Below are positions 15,707 through 24,643 of a stretch of 64,000 bases of DNA, piece after piece; positions within the stretch are counted from its first letter, which is position 1; the number at the start of each line of letters is the position of its first letter. A model generated the notes under the pieces. That model made no database searches. It was not told where the DNA came from and was given only the letters and a program-made list of their open reading frames with translations. The stretch comes from Chitinophagaceae bacterium 26-R-25 (GTDB lineage Bacteria; Bacteroidota; Bacteroidia; Chitinophagales; Chitinophagaceae): the NCBI GenBank assembly GCA_029906195.1, contig JARWSJ010000004.1, positions 248,001-312,000 on the forward strand. Direction: 5' to 3'. The position numbers and the translations under genes were made by a program.

Positions 15707-17593
15707 ATGAACTTAATTTACTTAGTACCACTATTTCCTCTCGTAGGATTTTTGTTAAATGGTTTGTGTAGAAACTATCTAAACAAATCATTGGTGGGCA
15801 TCATTGGCAGTGGCAGTATCCTGGCATCTTTCATTGTGAGCCTTATTGTGTTCTTTGACGTGAAAGCCGGGCACACAGGTGTTGTGAGCTACTTTGAATT
15901 CATCAATCTTGGAAAATTTGCCATCCCATTTGCCTTCCAGGTTGACCAGCTTTCTTCTTTGTTCCTTCTTATTATAACTGGCGTTGGTTTCCTCATCCAT
16001 GTGTACTCTACCTCGTACATGCATGAAGAAGAGAACCAGCACTTCGCAAGATATTTTGCTTACCTCAACCTGTTTGTGTTCTCCATGCTTTTGCTGGTAT
16101 TGGGTGCAAACTATGTGATCATGTTCATCGGTTGGGAAGGCGTAGGTTTGTGTTCTTATTTGCTGATCGGTTACTGGTTCAAAAGCATTCCTTACACAAA
16201 TGCTGCGAACAAGGCATTCATCATGAACCGTATCGGTGACCTTGGCTTCTTGATCGCGATCTTCTGGATCATTTCTAAAGTAGGATCAGTAAACTATGCT
16301 GATGTTTTCGCCCACACAAATGCATTCAGCAAATCTGATCTCGTAATCGTAACGCTATTATTGTTCGTGGGTGCAACTGGTAAAAGTGCACAGATTCCTT
16401 TATACACCTGGTTGCCAGATGCGATGGCGGGTCCTACACCGGTATCTGCACTGATCCACGCCGCAACGATGGTTACAGCGGGCATCTACATGATTGCCCG
16501 TAGCAATATCTTGTACACACTTGCCCCTGCAACAATGCATGTGGTAGCGATCATTGGTTTGGCAACTGCAGTATTTGCGGCTACCATAGCATTAAAACAA
16601 AACGATATTAAGAAAGTATTGGCTTATTCTACAGTAAGTCAGTTGGGTTATATGTTCCTTGCTCTCGGCGTAGGAGCTTACACAGGTGCTGTTTTCCACG
16701 TGATGACACACGCTTTCTTCAAAGCCTTGTTGTTCCTTGGTTCAGGCAGTGTGATCCACGCGATGGGCGGCGAACAAGATATTCGCAAAATGGGTGGTCT
16801 TGGAAAATATATGCCTGCCACGCACATCACGTTCCTAATCGGATGTTTGGCAATCGCAGGTATCCCCGGGTTCTCTGGCTTTTTCTCGAAAGATGAAATA
16901 CTCGCTCATGCGTACATGAGTAATCCGGTGTTGTACTATATCGGTTTGTTTGGTGCATTGCTTACAGCATTTTATATGTTCCGTTTGTATGCAACTACAT
17001 TCAAAGGTGCTTTCCGTGGCACGCATGACCAAGAGCATCATTTGCACGAAAGTCCCGCAGCGATTACTATTCCTTTGATCATTTTGGCTGTATTGGCATT
17101 TGCAGGTGGTTATGTTGGTATTCCTGAGTTTATTCAGCCAGACGCACATTCTTTGAATAAGTTCCTTGCTCCAATTTTTGCAGAGTCCATGAAAGTAATG
17201 CCTCAGCATGAACTGAGTCACAGTACAGAATGGGGATTAACCGGCATTTCTACATTACTGATCGTTATCGTTGTAGTTGCAGCTTGGGCAAAATTTGCCA
17301 AGAAACCTGATGTTGAAGAACCTCAGGGATTCGGAAAAGTATTGGCCAACAAATGGTACATCGATGAATTATATGATGCTATCATTGTAAAACCAGTGTA
17401 CGGCTTAGGCAGATTCTGTAACAATGTATTGGAAAAACTGGTTGACTGGATCGTGAACGGTGTCGGAAGAAGTGTTCAGTATGGCAGCCGCCAATTACGT
17501 TTGCTACAAAGCGGACAAGTCGGAAGCTATGTGTTGTTCATGATCATTGGTATTGTGTTGTTCTTTGTGATGCAGTTCTTTTTCAAAAAATAA
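15707..17593 (+). CDS. nuoL: NADH-quinone oxidoreductase subunit L
   Basis: A 628-residue antiporter-like proton-pumping subunit with many transmembrane helices and the C-terminal lateral-helix region. Family signatures are GWEGVGLCSYLLIGYW (about residues 140-155), the PLYTWLPDAMAGPTPVSALIHAATMVTAG region and KKVLAYSTVSQLGYM. The ATG at 15707 is used; an in-frame TTG at 15698 is part of the repeat arm and unlikely to be the start. Confidence 0.97.
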   Translation: MNLIYLVPLFPLVGFLLNGLCRNYLNKSLVGIIGSGSILASFIVSLIVFFDVKAGHTGVVSYFEFINLGKFAIPFAFQVDQLSSLFLLIITGVGFLIHVYSTSYMHEEENQHFARYFAYLNLFVFSMLLLVLGANYVIMFIGWEGVGLCSYLLIGYWFKSIPYTNAANKAFIMNRIGDLGFLIAIFWIISKVGSVNYADVFAHTNAFSKSDLVIVTLLLFVGATGKSAQIPLYTWLPDAMAGPTPVSALIHAATMVTAGIYMIARSNILYTLAPATMHVVAIIGLATAVFAATIALKQNDIKKVLAYSTVSQLGYMFLALGVGAYTGAVFHVMTHAFFKALLFLGSGSVIHAMGGEQDIRKMGGLGKYMPATHITFLIGCLAIAGIPGFSGFFSKDEILAHAYMSNPVLYYIGLFGALLTAFYMFRLYATTFKGAFRGTHDQEHHLHESPAAITIPLIILAVLAFAGGYVGIPEFIQPDAHSLNKFLAPIFAESMKVMPQHELSHSTEWGLTGISTLLIVIVVVAAWAKFAKKPDVEEPQGFGKVLANKWYIDELYDAIIVKPVYGLGRFCNNVLEKLVDWIVNGVGRSVQYGSRQLRLLQSGQVGSYVLFMIIGIVLFFVMQFFFKK

Positions 17594-17599
17594 GAAGAC

Positions 17600-17710
17600 A
17601 ATTTGAAAATGTGGTGATTTGAAAATTTGAAAATGCCATTAACCTCAACAGTTTGAGTTATGAAGGCAGACTTCGGAGTTCAGAATTTTCAAATTTTCAA
17701 ATTTTCAAAT
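17600..17710. repeat. Facing TTTGAAAA octamer arms, nuoL-nuoM gap
   Basis: The left arm 17600-17635 starts 6 bases after the nuoL stop. The right arm 17684-17710 is followed by 38 bases before the nuoM ATG, including one more GAATTTGAAAA unit. Confidence 0.82.
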
Positions 17711-17748
17711 CGATAATTAATTACTCGTTTGAATTTGAAAATATAATT

Positions 17749-19215
17749 ATGGTTCCTGTATTATTATTACTCATTCCTTTATTTAGCGGACTTGCACTGT
17801 TTGCAGTGAAGAACGAAAATAGTGTGAAGACACTGGCGTTGCTGTCAAGTATTGTAACGTTAGTGGTAGCACTCTATGGCATGACTTGCGCCAATGGAAG
17901 TGAATATTTAATCGTAAATAAAGAATGGCTTCCGGCGTTGAACAGCCGTTTCCACATGGAAGTAGATGGAATGGGTAAGGTATTGACTTTACTTACTGCA
18001 TTGTCCTTCCCAATCGTTTTTGCGGCAACCTCAGGCAATCGCTACGAAGATTCAAACAGATTCTATGCGCTGATGCTGTTGACCCAAGCCGGTTTGATGG
18101 GCGTGTTCATGGCTATGGACGCATTGTTGTTCTACTTCTTCTGGGAACTGGCCTTGATCCCGGTTTACTTCCTTTGCTCACATTGGGGCGGAGAAAGAAG
18201 AATACAGGTTACTTTCAAATTCTTCGTATATACATTCGTTGGTTCATTATTAATGCTGACTGCATTGATCTATTTATACTTCCATGCAGGTCAGAGCTTC
18301 GATATCAAAGCATTCTACAACATCAAGTTAACGTCTTCCAAAGATGCGCTGATGTTCTGGTTAATGTTTGTAGCATTTGCTATCAAAATGCCTTTGGTTC
18401 CTTTCCATACGTGGCAGCCTGATACATACGAGCAATCACCGACTGCGGTTACAATGATCCTGAGCGGTGTAATGGTGAAAATGGGTGTGTTTGGTGTGAT
18501 CCGCTGGGTGGCTCCCGTATTGCCAATAAGCTTTTACCAATATGGAGATACCATCACATGGATGGCGATCATCGGTATGATATACGCGTCTCTTGTGGCA
18601 ATGCAACAGGACGATTTGAAACGGTTGGTGGCTTATTCATCCATCGCACACATTGGCTTGATGGTTGTTGCATTATTCGCGACTACAAAAAGCGGCATGC
18701 AAGGCGTAATGATCCAAATGTTTAACCACGGTATCAACATCATCGGTATGTGGATCGTGGTAAATGCAATAGAGCAGAAATTCGGAACAAGAAAAATGTC
18801 TCAGTTAGGTGGAATTGCCCAAAAAGCACCAGGCCTTGCAATACTTTTGGTAATTGTTGCTTTGGCAAATATAGCACTACCTCTTACTAACGCATTTGTA
18901 GGTGAGTTCATGATGTTCAACGGTGTATTTGCGTCAACTGTTACAAGATTCAACGTTGTGTTTACAGTAAGCGCAGCATTGACTATCATTCTTGCAGCGG
19001 TATATACATTGAAAATGTTGCAGAAAGTACTGTTTGGCGAAGCAAACGCTGTAACGGCTCAGGCAACAGATATCAGTTTCTCTGTAAAAGCTTCATTGGT
19101 GATTATTGTTGGAGCGATATTGTTATTCGGAGTATATCCAAAACCAATGCTTGGTGTAACCAGCGAATTGGTAGACGTGTTGCTGAATAAGATGACACTG
19201 ACAATGGGCAAGTAA
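17749..19215 (+). CDS. nuoM: NADH-quinone oxidoreductase subunit M
   Basis: A 488-residue antiporter-like proton-pumping subunit. Motifs include FYFFWELALIPVYFLCSHWG with the key membrane glutamate, MPLVPFHTWQPDTYEQSPTA and KRLVAYSSIAHIGLMV. The start at 17749 gives a typical hydrophobic N-terminus; an in-frame start at 17653 would translate a repeat arm. The TAA stop at 19213-19215 lies in the next left arm. Confidence 0.97.
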   Translation: MVPVLLLLIPLFSGLALFAVKNENSVKTLALLSSIVTLVVALYGMTCANGSEYLIVNKEWLPALNSRFHMEVDGMGKVLTLLTALSFPIVFAATSGNRYEDSNRFYALMLLTQAGLMGVFMAMDALLFYFFWELALIPVYFLCSHWGGERRIQVTFKFFVYTFVGSLLMLTALIYLYFHAGQSFDIKAFYNIKLTSSKDALMFWLMFVAFAIKMPLVPFHTWQPDTYEQSPTAVTMILSGVMVKMGVFGVIRWVAPVLPISFYQYGDTITWMAIIGMIYASLVAMQQDDLKRLVAYSSIAHIGLMVVALFATTKSGMQGVMIQMFNHGINIIGMWIVVNAIEQKFGTRKMSQLGGIAQKAPGLAILLVIVALANIALPLTNAFVGEFMMFNGVFASTVTRFNVVFTVSAALTIILAAVYTLKMLQKVLFGEANAVTAQATDISFSVKASLVIIVGAILLFGVYPKPMLGVTSELVDVLLNKMTLTMGK

Positions 19216-19332
19216 AAAGTAAAAATTAAAAAGTAAAAAGGAAGAAGCAAACTTCGAAAGTTGGTATCAGAATTCTAAATAGTGCGGCTCGCATCTTTTG
19301 AATTTTGACTTTTGAATTTTGGCTTTTGACTT
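19211..19332. repeat. Facing heptamer arms, nuoM-nuoN gap
   Basis: The left arm 19211-19241 (AAAAGTA/AAAATTA units) includes the nuoM stop codon. The right arm 19295-19332 (TTTTGAA/TTTTGAC/TTTTGGC units) ends 15 bases before the nuoN ATG. Confidence 0.78.
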
Positions 19333-19347
19333 CAAGTTATCAATATT

Positions 19348-20736
19348 ATGAACGCGATTATTATTTCTGCTATCCTGGGAGTTGTTATGATGTACAGCGG
19401 AGTATTGACTAAAAATACTTCTGCTATACGCAATGTTGCAATTGTCGGGCTTATTGTTTTGCTTGGACTAAACATGGCCGAGGGTTGTGGCTACCAGCTA
19501 TTTCATATCAACACAAAGGGAATGATGAGCTTTGAAAAATATGGCTTGTTGTTCAACAGCATTGCATTTGCATCCACTTTAATTTACTTTTTACTGTCTG
19601 GTCGCGACATCGAAAAAGTGGGCGTGTATGTAGCAGAATATTTTGCTCTTATATTTTTCATTTTGTGCGGTGTTGCAATCGTAACATCATTCAATAGTTT
19701 GTTGTTGTTGTTTATTGGTATTGAAATCATTTCTATTCCGCTGTACATTTTGACTGGTGCAGACAAACGCAACCTGAAAAGCAATGAGGCTTCTTTGAAA
19801 TACTTCCTGATGGGTTCTTTCTCCACGGGTATTATGTTGATGGGTATTACGCTGATCTTTGGAGCAACCGGAAGTTTCATGCTGAAAGGCATTGCTCCAC
19901 TTGTTACCGGCGCGGCAGATGCACCATTGAACATTTGGTTGGTTTCCGGTTTGCTGTTGTTGTTCATCTCAATGGCATTTAAAGTATCTGCGGCTCCTTT
20001 TCACTTTTGGACACCGGATGTGTATGATGGCGCCCCTTCTGTGTTCACTTCTTTTATGGCAACCATTGTAAAGGCCGCTATTTTCGTGGCGTTCCTTCGC
20101 TTGTTTGACGGGGCATATGGCGAAATGAAAGGCGCATGGCAATCAATCATTTCCATTACGATTTTATTGACATTATTTATAGGAAACATTACTGCAGTAT
20201 TCCAGCAAAGCGTAAAACGAATGCTCGCTTATTCTTCAATAGCTCAAGCAGGGTTCATGTTGTTTGCTTTGTTTGGTTTCAATGAATTTGCGAAAGAAGG
20301 GATTATTCTTTACTCCGCAGCATATAGTCTTGCTACAATCGGCATATTTGCGATTTTGATCAAAATGAAAGATTACACTTTCGAAGGATTCAATGGGTTG
20401 GGAAAATCGCAACCGGTACTGGCTGCGACGAATACTATTTTCTTGCTGTCGCTGGCGGGAATTCCTTTAACAGCAGGCTTCTTCGCTAAGTATTACATGT
20501 TGGCTGCTGCTATTAAAAATGGCACTCAGTTCTGGCTGGTGATCTTCGCTGTGCTGTGTGCTGCAGTGAGCGTTTACTATTATTTCCGTGTGATACAATC
20601 CATGTATTTCAAAACAGGCAATGCAGAAACTTCCACTATCACTCCGGCATTTAAATATGTGCTGATCGTGTTGGCGGGTATTGTGATCTTACTGGGTGTG
20701 TTCCCACAATTGTTGCTGAGCCAGATGTATTTCTAG
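19348..20736 (+). CDS. nuoN: NADH-quinone oxidoreductase subunit N
   Basis: A 462-residue antiporter-like subunit, last of the operon. Motifs include GIEIISIPLYILTGADKRNLKSNEA (split around the conserved Glu), PFHFWTPDVYDGAPSVFTSFMA and KRMLAYSSIAQAGFML. The family pattern is complete. No clear terminator follows within the 89-base gap to the SGNH hydrolase gene, so transcription may continue to the hairpin at 21641-21670. Confidence 0.96.
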   Translation: MNAIIISAILGVVMMYSGVLTKNTSAIRNVAIVGLIVLLGLNMAEGCGYQLFHINTKGMMSFEKYGLLFNSIAFASTLIYFLLSGRDIEKVGVYVAEYFALIFFILCGVAIVTSFNSLLLLFIGIEIISIPLYILTGADKRNLKSNEASLKYFLMGSFSTGIMLMGITLIFGATGSFMLKGIAPLVTGAADAPLNIWLVSGLLLLFISMAFKVSAAPFHFWTPDVYDGAPSVFTSFMATIVKAAIFVAFLRLFDGAYGEMKGAWQSIISITILLTLFIGNITAVFQQSVKRMLAYSSIAQAGFMLFALFGFNEFAKEGIILYSAAYSLATIGIFAILIKMKDYTFEGFNGLGKSQPVLAATNTIFLLSLAGIPLTAGFFAKYYMLAAAIKNGTQFWLVIFAVLCAAVSVYYYFRVIQSMYFKTGNAETSTITPAFKYVLIVLAGIVILLGVFPQLLLSQMYF

Positions 20737-20825
20737 AACTATTAGACATAAGCCGGTTAACCTCCCATTTTATAACTGTTGACTGAATACTATAGCATTT
20801 TGTAAAAAGTTACAAGTCTATAGTT

Positions 20826-21602
20826 ATGTCAATTTCATCTGAAAACCTGTCGCATAAGGCAGGACATAGAAATTTTTTATTAAAGACGCAAGAAAGTGCG
20901 GCAACGATTTCTGCTGGAACATCTGTTTTAAGATCGAAGTGGCGAATAAATCATAAGCTGTTGTCTAAGCTCCTTTTTGTGTCTTTGGGCTTAAATGTGA
21001 TTTTTGGATTTGTTTTCATCGGCAAACGTTACTACTATTCGCATCCTAACCTGGCGGAATTTTTTGAATCTTCAAAAGCCAACATTGTTTTAATTGGGGA
21101 CTCAAGAGTAAGCAACGGCGATTGGGGCAAAGTTCTAAAAAGGGACGATGTTAGAAATTGTGGCATTGTCGGAATTTCCACAGGAGCCCTTCTAAAAAAA
21201 ATGGATACTTTTTATCACTACAATCCAAGTACTTGTGTGATTCAAGTTGGAATAAATGATATTCGCGGCAATGTACCCATCGACACAGTATTTATCAACT
21301 ATGAGCTTATTGTTAATAGTCTTTTGAAACATAGTATTACTCCTATTGTTACCAGCATCATTCCTTTAAGAAAAGATTATTGGTCAGATTTGTTAGACGA
21401 ACGAGTTGTGAACAGAAGAGTTGATAGCCTTAATAACCGGATTGAACAACTATGTGAGGCTACGGGCGTTTTTTATGCTGATTTAAACAGGGACATCACA
21501 GATAGTAATAGGTTGAAAAGAGAGTGTACTTATGACGGGATACATCTAAATGATCAAGGTTATGTTTTAGTTGGAAATGTGCTTGCAAAATATTTGAAAT
21601 AA
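20826..21602 (+). CDS. Membrane-anchored SGNH/GDSL-type hydrolase
   Basis: A 258-residue protein with a polar N-terminal region, one membrane helix (about residues 46-66), and an SGNH hydrolase fold outside. Block I is IGDSR with catalytic S93, the GxND block is VGINDIRG (about residues 140-147), and block V is YDGIHLNDQGY with the Asp/His pair near residues 238-241. Such enzymes cleave esters, often removing acetyl groups from polysaccharides; the substrate is not identifiable here. An 11-base sequence AGCCGGTTAAC before the gene (20751-20761) recurs inverted in the terminator behind it. Confidence 0.85.
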   Translation: MSISSENLSHKAGHRNFLLKTQESAATISAGTSVLRSKWRINHKLLSKLLFVSLGLNVIFGFVFIGKRYYYSHPNLAEFFESSKANIVLIGDSRVSNGDWGKVLKRDDVRNCGIVGISTGALLKKMDTFYHYNPSTCVIQVGINDIRGNVPIDTVFINYELIVNSLLKHSITPIVTSIIPLRKDYWSDLLDERVVNRRVDSLNNRIEQLCEATGVFYADLNRDITDSNRLKRECTYDGIHLNDQGYVLVGNVLAKYLK

Positions 21603-21640
21603 AATGTAATTCTAGATAAATCTGTTCTACTATAGATATA

Positions 21641-21677
21641 AAGCCGGTTAGCAAAAAGTTAACCGGCTTTACTTTTT
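21641..21677 (+). terminator. Terminator after the SGNH hydrolase gene
   Basis: An 11-base perfect stem (AAAGCCGGTTA at 21641-21651, TAACCGGCTTT at 21660-21670) with an 8-base loop, followed by ACTTTTT. Confidence 0.85.
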
Positions 21678-21708
21678 GGCGATCAAAGCTTGGTACATTT
21701 GCTTTATA

Positions 21709-22134
21709 ATGATAAGAAAACCTGAAATAGATATAGTAAATGACGTGTTGGAGGAATGCATTGTTGCTTATCCGGTTTCTCCATTTGTTATCAGTTTATA
21801 CCAGCAGTATATCAAGCGTGGAAGTTTGAGTAAAAAGCAATTAGAGGGGTTACATAGCAAAGCGTCCAAAATACAAGACATATCACCCGCCAAACTCGCT
21901 ACACTGGAGGCCTTGATTAAAAAAATGCCTACACGCTTCAAATCTGAAGCGCCTGCACCCACTCCCCTTTATGAAAAAGATGAAACCAGCGGACATATGA
22001 TTGAAGCCATCCTGGCAAAATATCCGCAGCACAAAAGGGTGCTGTTTTTCAAGGCAAAGTATGATAACAATGAAATACTGACATCGCAGGATGTTGCTGA
22101 GCTCAAAAAGTTTGAGCAGTTGTTGAAAAAATAA
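21709..22134 (+). CDS. Uncharacterised 141-residue protein
   Basis: I do not recognise a family. The protein is soluble and mostly alpha-helical in appearance, rich in Lys and Glu, with no signal peptide or membrane segment. The phrases SPFVISLYQQYIKRGSLSKKQLEGL and ILAKYPQHKRVLFFKAKYDNNEILTSQDVAELKKF resemble each other as possible helical repeats, each including a segment in the style of residues that stay on a scaffold. The ATG at 21709 is used; a TTG at 21676 would fall in the terminator tail. It stands alone between a terminator and the toxin-antitoxin operon. Confidence 0.65.
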   Translation: MIRKPEIDIVNDVLEECIVAYPVSPFVISLYQQYIKRGSLSKKQLEGLHSKASKIQDISPAKLATLEALIKKMPTRFKSEAPAPTPLYEKDETSGHMIEAILAKYPQHKRVLFFKAKYDNNEILTSQDVAELKKFEQLLKK

Positions 22135-22184
22135 ACAAAGTTTTTCGGTTGTAATTTGTGTCCCAAATTCGAACATATTGAATC

Positions 22185-22219
22185 AAAAGTTTCACTTTAG
22201 TGAAACTTTTGTAGTTTTG
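22185..22219 (+). promoter_or_regulatory. Promoter and palindromic operator of the TA operon
   Basis: A perfect palindrome with 12-base arms (AAAAGTTTCACT, TT, AGTGAAACTTTT) covers 22185-22210. Directly after it, TAGTTTTG (22212-22219) matches the Bacteroidota -7 box TAnnTTTG. The palindrome spans the spacer and the -33 region, which is where a repressor would block transcription. The likely ligand is the HTH antitoxin encoded by the operon. Confidence 0.78.
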
Positions 22220-22223
22220 CTCT

Positions 22224-22571
22224 GTGGACAAAAAGCAGAAGCACAGAACCATAATTTTTTATAAGGATTATTTTCAGGCATTTTTTGAGAAGCAGAATAA
22301 AAAAGTGAAAGCAAAAATCGTTTGGACATTAGAGGTAATTGAAGATTTGCAGAGAATTCCAGAAACCTACTTTAAACACATTGAAAATACAGACGGGCTC
22401 TACGAAATTCGTGTTCAGGCAGGAAGCGATATTTTTCGGATTTTCTGTTTTTTCAACAAAGGACAACTAGTTGTTTTAGCAAACGGGTTTCAAAAGAAAA
22501 CCCAAAAAATACCCAAAAGCGAGATTGAATTCGCACTCAAAATAAAGACCGAATATGAAACCGAAAAATAA
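22224..22571 (+). CDS. RelE/HigB-like toxin (Gp49 family)
   Basis: A 115-residue basic protein of the RelE/ParE superfamily, phage-derived Gp49-like (HigB) branch. The pattern GLYEIRVQAGSDIFRIFCFF followed by VVLANGFQKKTQKIPKSEIE is typical. Such toxins usually cleave mRNA on the ribosome. No ATG is available near the N-terminus, so the GTG at 22224 is taken as the start, only a few bases after the promoter box, giving a nearly leaderless message. The 3' end overlaps the antitoxin gene by 17 bases. Toxin before antitoxin is the HigBA order. Confidence 0.87.
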   Translation: MDKKQKHRTIIFYKDYFQAFFEKQNKKVKAKIVWTLEVIEDLQRIPETYFKHIENTDGLYEIRVQAGSDIFRIFCFFNKGQLVVLANGFQKKTQKIPKSEIEFALKIKTEYETEK

Positions 22572-22860
22572 TAAATTAATAACCCTCGACGAGTTCAAAG
22601 AAAAAAATTACGGAAAACGAGGTACAAAAAAACGTGATGAATTAGAGGCGGGCTACGAAAATTTTAAAATCGGCGTTTTGCTTCAAGAAGCCAGACTACA
22701 AAAAGGGTTAACGCAAGAAGAACTTGCAGAAAAAGTCGGAACAACAAAATCTTATATCTCAAAAATAGAGAATGATATTAAAGAAGTGCGTATTTCGACC
22801 CTTCAAAAAATAGTCGAACTTGGACTAGGCGGACATCTAGACTTATCGATAAAATTGTAG
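22555..22860 (+). CDS. XRE-type HTH antitoxin (HigA-like)
   Basis: A 101-residue protein with a helix-turn-helix domain at about residues 40-95 (LLQEARLQKGLTQEELAEKVGTTKSYISKIEN split by the turn). It overlaps the toxin gene by 17 bases, which implies coupled translation. It should neutralise the toxin and bind the palindrome at 22185-22210 as autorepressor. The N-terminal 35 residues are charged and may form the toxin-binding part, which is inference. Confidence 0.88.
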   Translation: MKPKNNKLITLDEFKEKNYGKRGTKKRDELEAGYENFKIGVLLQEARLQKGLTQEELAEKVGTTKSYISKIENDIKEVRISTLQKIVELGLGGHLDLSIKL

Positions 22861-22930
22861 CTAAAAATAAGCAGACTACGGTATTGGAGTTATAGCATTT
22901 GTCGCGGGGATAGAAGACATTCAGATAAAC

Positions 22931-22985
22931 AAACGGCAGAAAGAATCACCTTTCTGCCGTTTTCCATTAGCGCGATTTGCGCTAA
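22931..22985. terminator. Bidirectional terminator hairpins
   Basis: A 13-base perfect stem (AAACGGCAGAAAG at 22931-22943, CTTTCTGCCGTTT at 22950-22962) is followed by a second hairpin TTAGCGC-GATTT-GCGCTAA. They lie between the convergent antitoxin and T9SS-protein genes and can serve both. Confidence 0.85.
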
Positions 22986-22994
22986 AAAGGCAAT

Positions 22995-24230
22995 TTATTG
23001 CACTAGAATCTTTGTAACGGTTACATTTTTACTTCCCTGGATTGGCACCACTTTCACCACATATTCACCTCTCGAAAGCCGGGAACCTGTTGCGATTGAT
23101 TCTACCTGGCCGGCGATTTTTACATCAACCATTTTTTGAGACAATAACTTGCCAGATTGATCAAGCAATTGAATAGAATATTTGCCAGCTGGGAGATTGT
23201 TGAAGTTTGTATAAACGAGGCCGTTTACGACCGGATTTGGATACACTGATAATTTACTATTATCAACTTTTTTCAGGTTCTTATTCTCGAATAAAAAGTT
23301 GCCATTTGCAAGATCTGAAGCTACATAACTGGAATCGCAGGAGCCATATCTCTTGCAGGTTAGCGATGGAATGTCTACCACATAATATCCCGCAGTAGAA
23401 CTTGCACTGCTTACAACAAGGTTGCCATCATCATCCACTGCTGCACCATTGCTGGAAAAGTTTTCAGGAAAACCAGCTATTGTTCCCAGATAAGTTGCCA
23501 CTTGTGTTTGAATATTTATTCTGAACAAAGCCTGATGTGCGCTGATGAGATAAAGGTTGCCAACTCTGTCGGCCACCATGTCTCCGCCCCAGCTTGTTTG
23601 CTGGGCGTGAATGGAAACATCTTTATTTGACGCAGCATCTGAAACTGCCCCCAGATCAGTAATCACAGGGTTTTTGTCTGTTGTAAAACTGATAAAGTGA
23701 TTGCCATCATTTGAAAGCGCATAACCAATGCCGTTAGGGTCAAATGTCATTCTTGTGATATGATTTGCGAGATCGTTCAGGTCTTTTGCCACGCCAAATG
23801 GTTCATTATTGAAATAGTAGATCTTGCCGGTATTTGGCTCTATATAACGAAGTTGGTTAATACCCATCGGCGTATAATAAAGCCTTTGGTGTTTTGCATC
23901 ATAGGCTGCAGCTGCACTATAGGTGTCAAACGGATCGCGAATCAATTGTGTAGCAGTGGAAGGAGCAGTTTGATTTAATGCAACTGCCTTGTTAGATTCC
24001 TTTAATAATTTTTTTGAACGGGCATCAAAAAGCGAATAACTCATATTGCTTTCAAACACATTTTGCAACAATTGTCCTGTGGTAAGGTCAATCATTTTAA
24101 CTTCTGTCCAGCCAACTGTTTTGTTATTGCCCGGCGAAGTGATCACATAAGCGTAGTTGCTTTTTTGTTGTGAAAATGAAAGAAAAGAAGCAGCGAGAGA
24201 GATGGCGGTAAGTAAAATTTTATACCTCAT
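22995..24230 (-). CDS. Secreted protein with T9SS type A sorting domain
   Basis: A 411-residue protein with an N-terminal signal peptide (about 20 residues, ending SFSQ), a central region (about 22-325) with repeated YYxxxxxxxLR- and NLVVSS-type strands that look like a beta-propeller, and a C-terminal sorting domain from about residue 328 (LSVYPNPVVNGLVY ... YVVKVV ... VTKILVQ). The C-terminal domain routes proteins through the type IX secretion system to the cell surface. The function of the propeller part is unknown. It stands alone on the minus strand. Confidence 0.85.
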   Translation of the reverse strand: MRYKILLTAISLAASFLSFSQQKSNYAYVITSPGNNKTVGWTEVKMIDLTTGQLLQNVFESNMSYSLFDARSKKLLKESNKAVALNQTAPSTATQLIRDPFDTYSAAAAYDAKHQRLYYTPMGINQLRYIEPNTGKIYYFNNEPFGVAKDLNDLANHITRMTFDPNGIGYALSNDGNHFISFTTDKNPVITDLGAVSDAASNKDVSIHAQQTSWGGDMVADRVGNLYLISAHQALFRINIQTQVATYLGTIAGFPENFSSNGAAVDDDGNLVVSSASSTAGYYVVDIPSLTCKRYGSCDSSYVASDLANGNFLFENKNLKKVDNSKLSVYPNPVVNGLVYTNFNNLPAGKYSIQLLDQSGKLLSQKMVDVKIAGQVESIATGSRLSRGEYVVKVVPIQGSKNVTVTKILVQ

Positions 24231-24643
24231 GATAATAAGGTTTTATGGGTGGTTCAATACTATAAAATTACATTTTTTGATACGCTTTATCAATGGGTGC
24301 GGAGGCTCAGTCATCTGGTGCCGGAGACGCGTTCAACGCGTCTCTGCTAACTGATTTTATTGCATTGTTTTATAACTTTCGAACAACTTATCAAGTCGTT
24401 TGACGTGCACACAACTCCGTCAATAACAACTTTTGCAGGGCATTTGTTGACAGGACCGCGCTAAAAAAATCAAGGATATTATAACCGAATAACAAATTGC
24501 GAATCAACAGGGAAAAATCTGTGCAAATCCGTCCAATCCATGTCATCCCTGTCCGAACGGCTTCAGCTGGGCGGATGTGTGCTCTCTTCCGAAATTTCAT
24601 CTCACAATTCTTTGATCTATAAATCATTTCTTATTTTAGACCT
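24231..24643. other. 413-base gap with palindrome and octamer repeat
   Basis: No gene is supported here. It holds a perfect 21-base palindrome (24324-24344) and, at about 24511-24554, degenerate 8-base units on the minus strand of the type GGATTGGA, CGGATTTG, CACAGATT. Both lie between divergent genes, so promoters for both should be present but none is clear. Confidence 0.6.
24324..24344. repeat. GAGACGCGTT palindrome
   Basis: Perfect arms GAGACGCGTT and AACGCGTCTC around a single C. It belongs to the same GAGAC-type family as the palindromes at 12559, 30983 and 44304. Confidence 0.75.

Noticed and set aside
24391..24627. Possible 78-residue minus-strand gene before the MacB-like permease
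   Set aside because: The frame largely translates the degenerate octamer run and has no recognisable domain or start signal.
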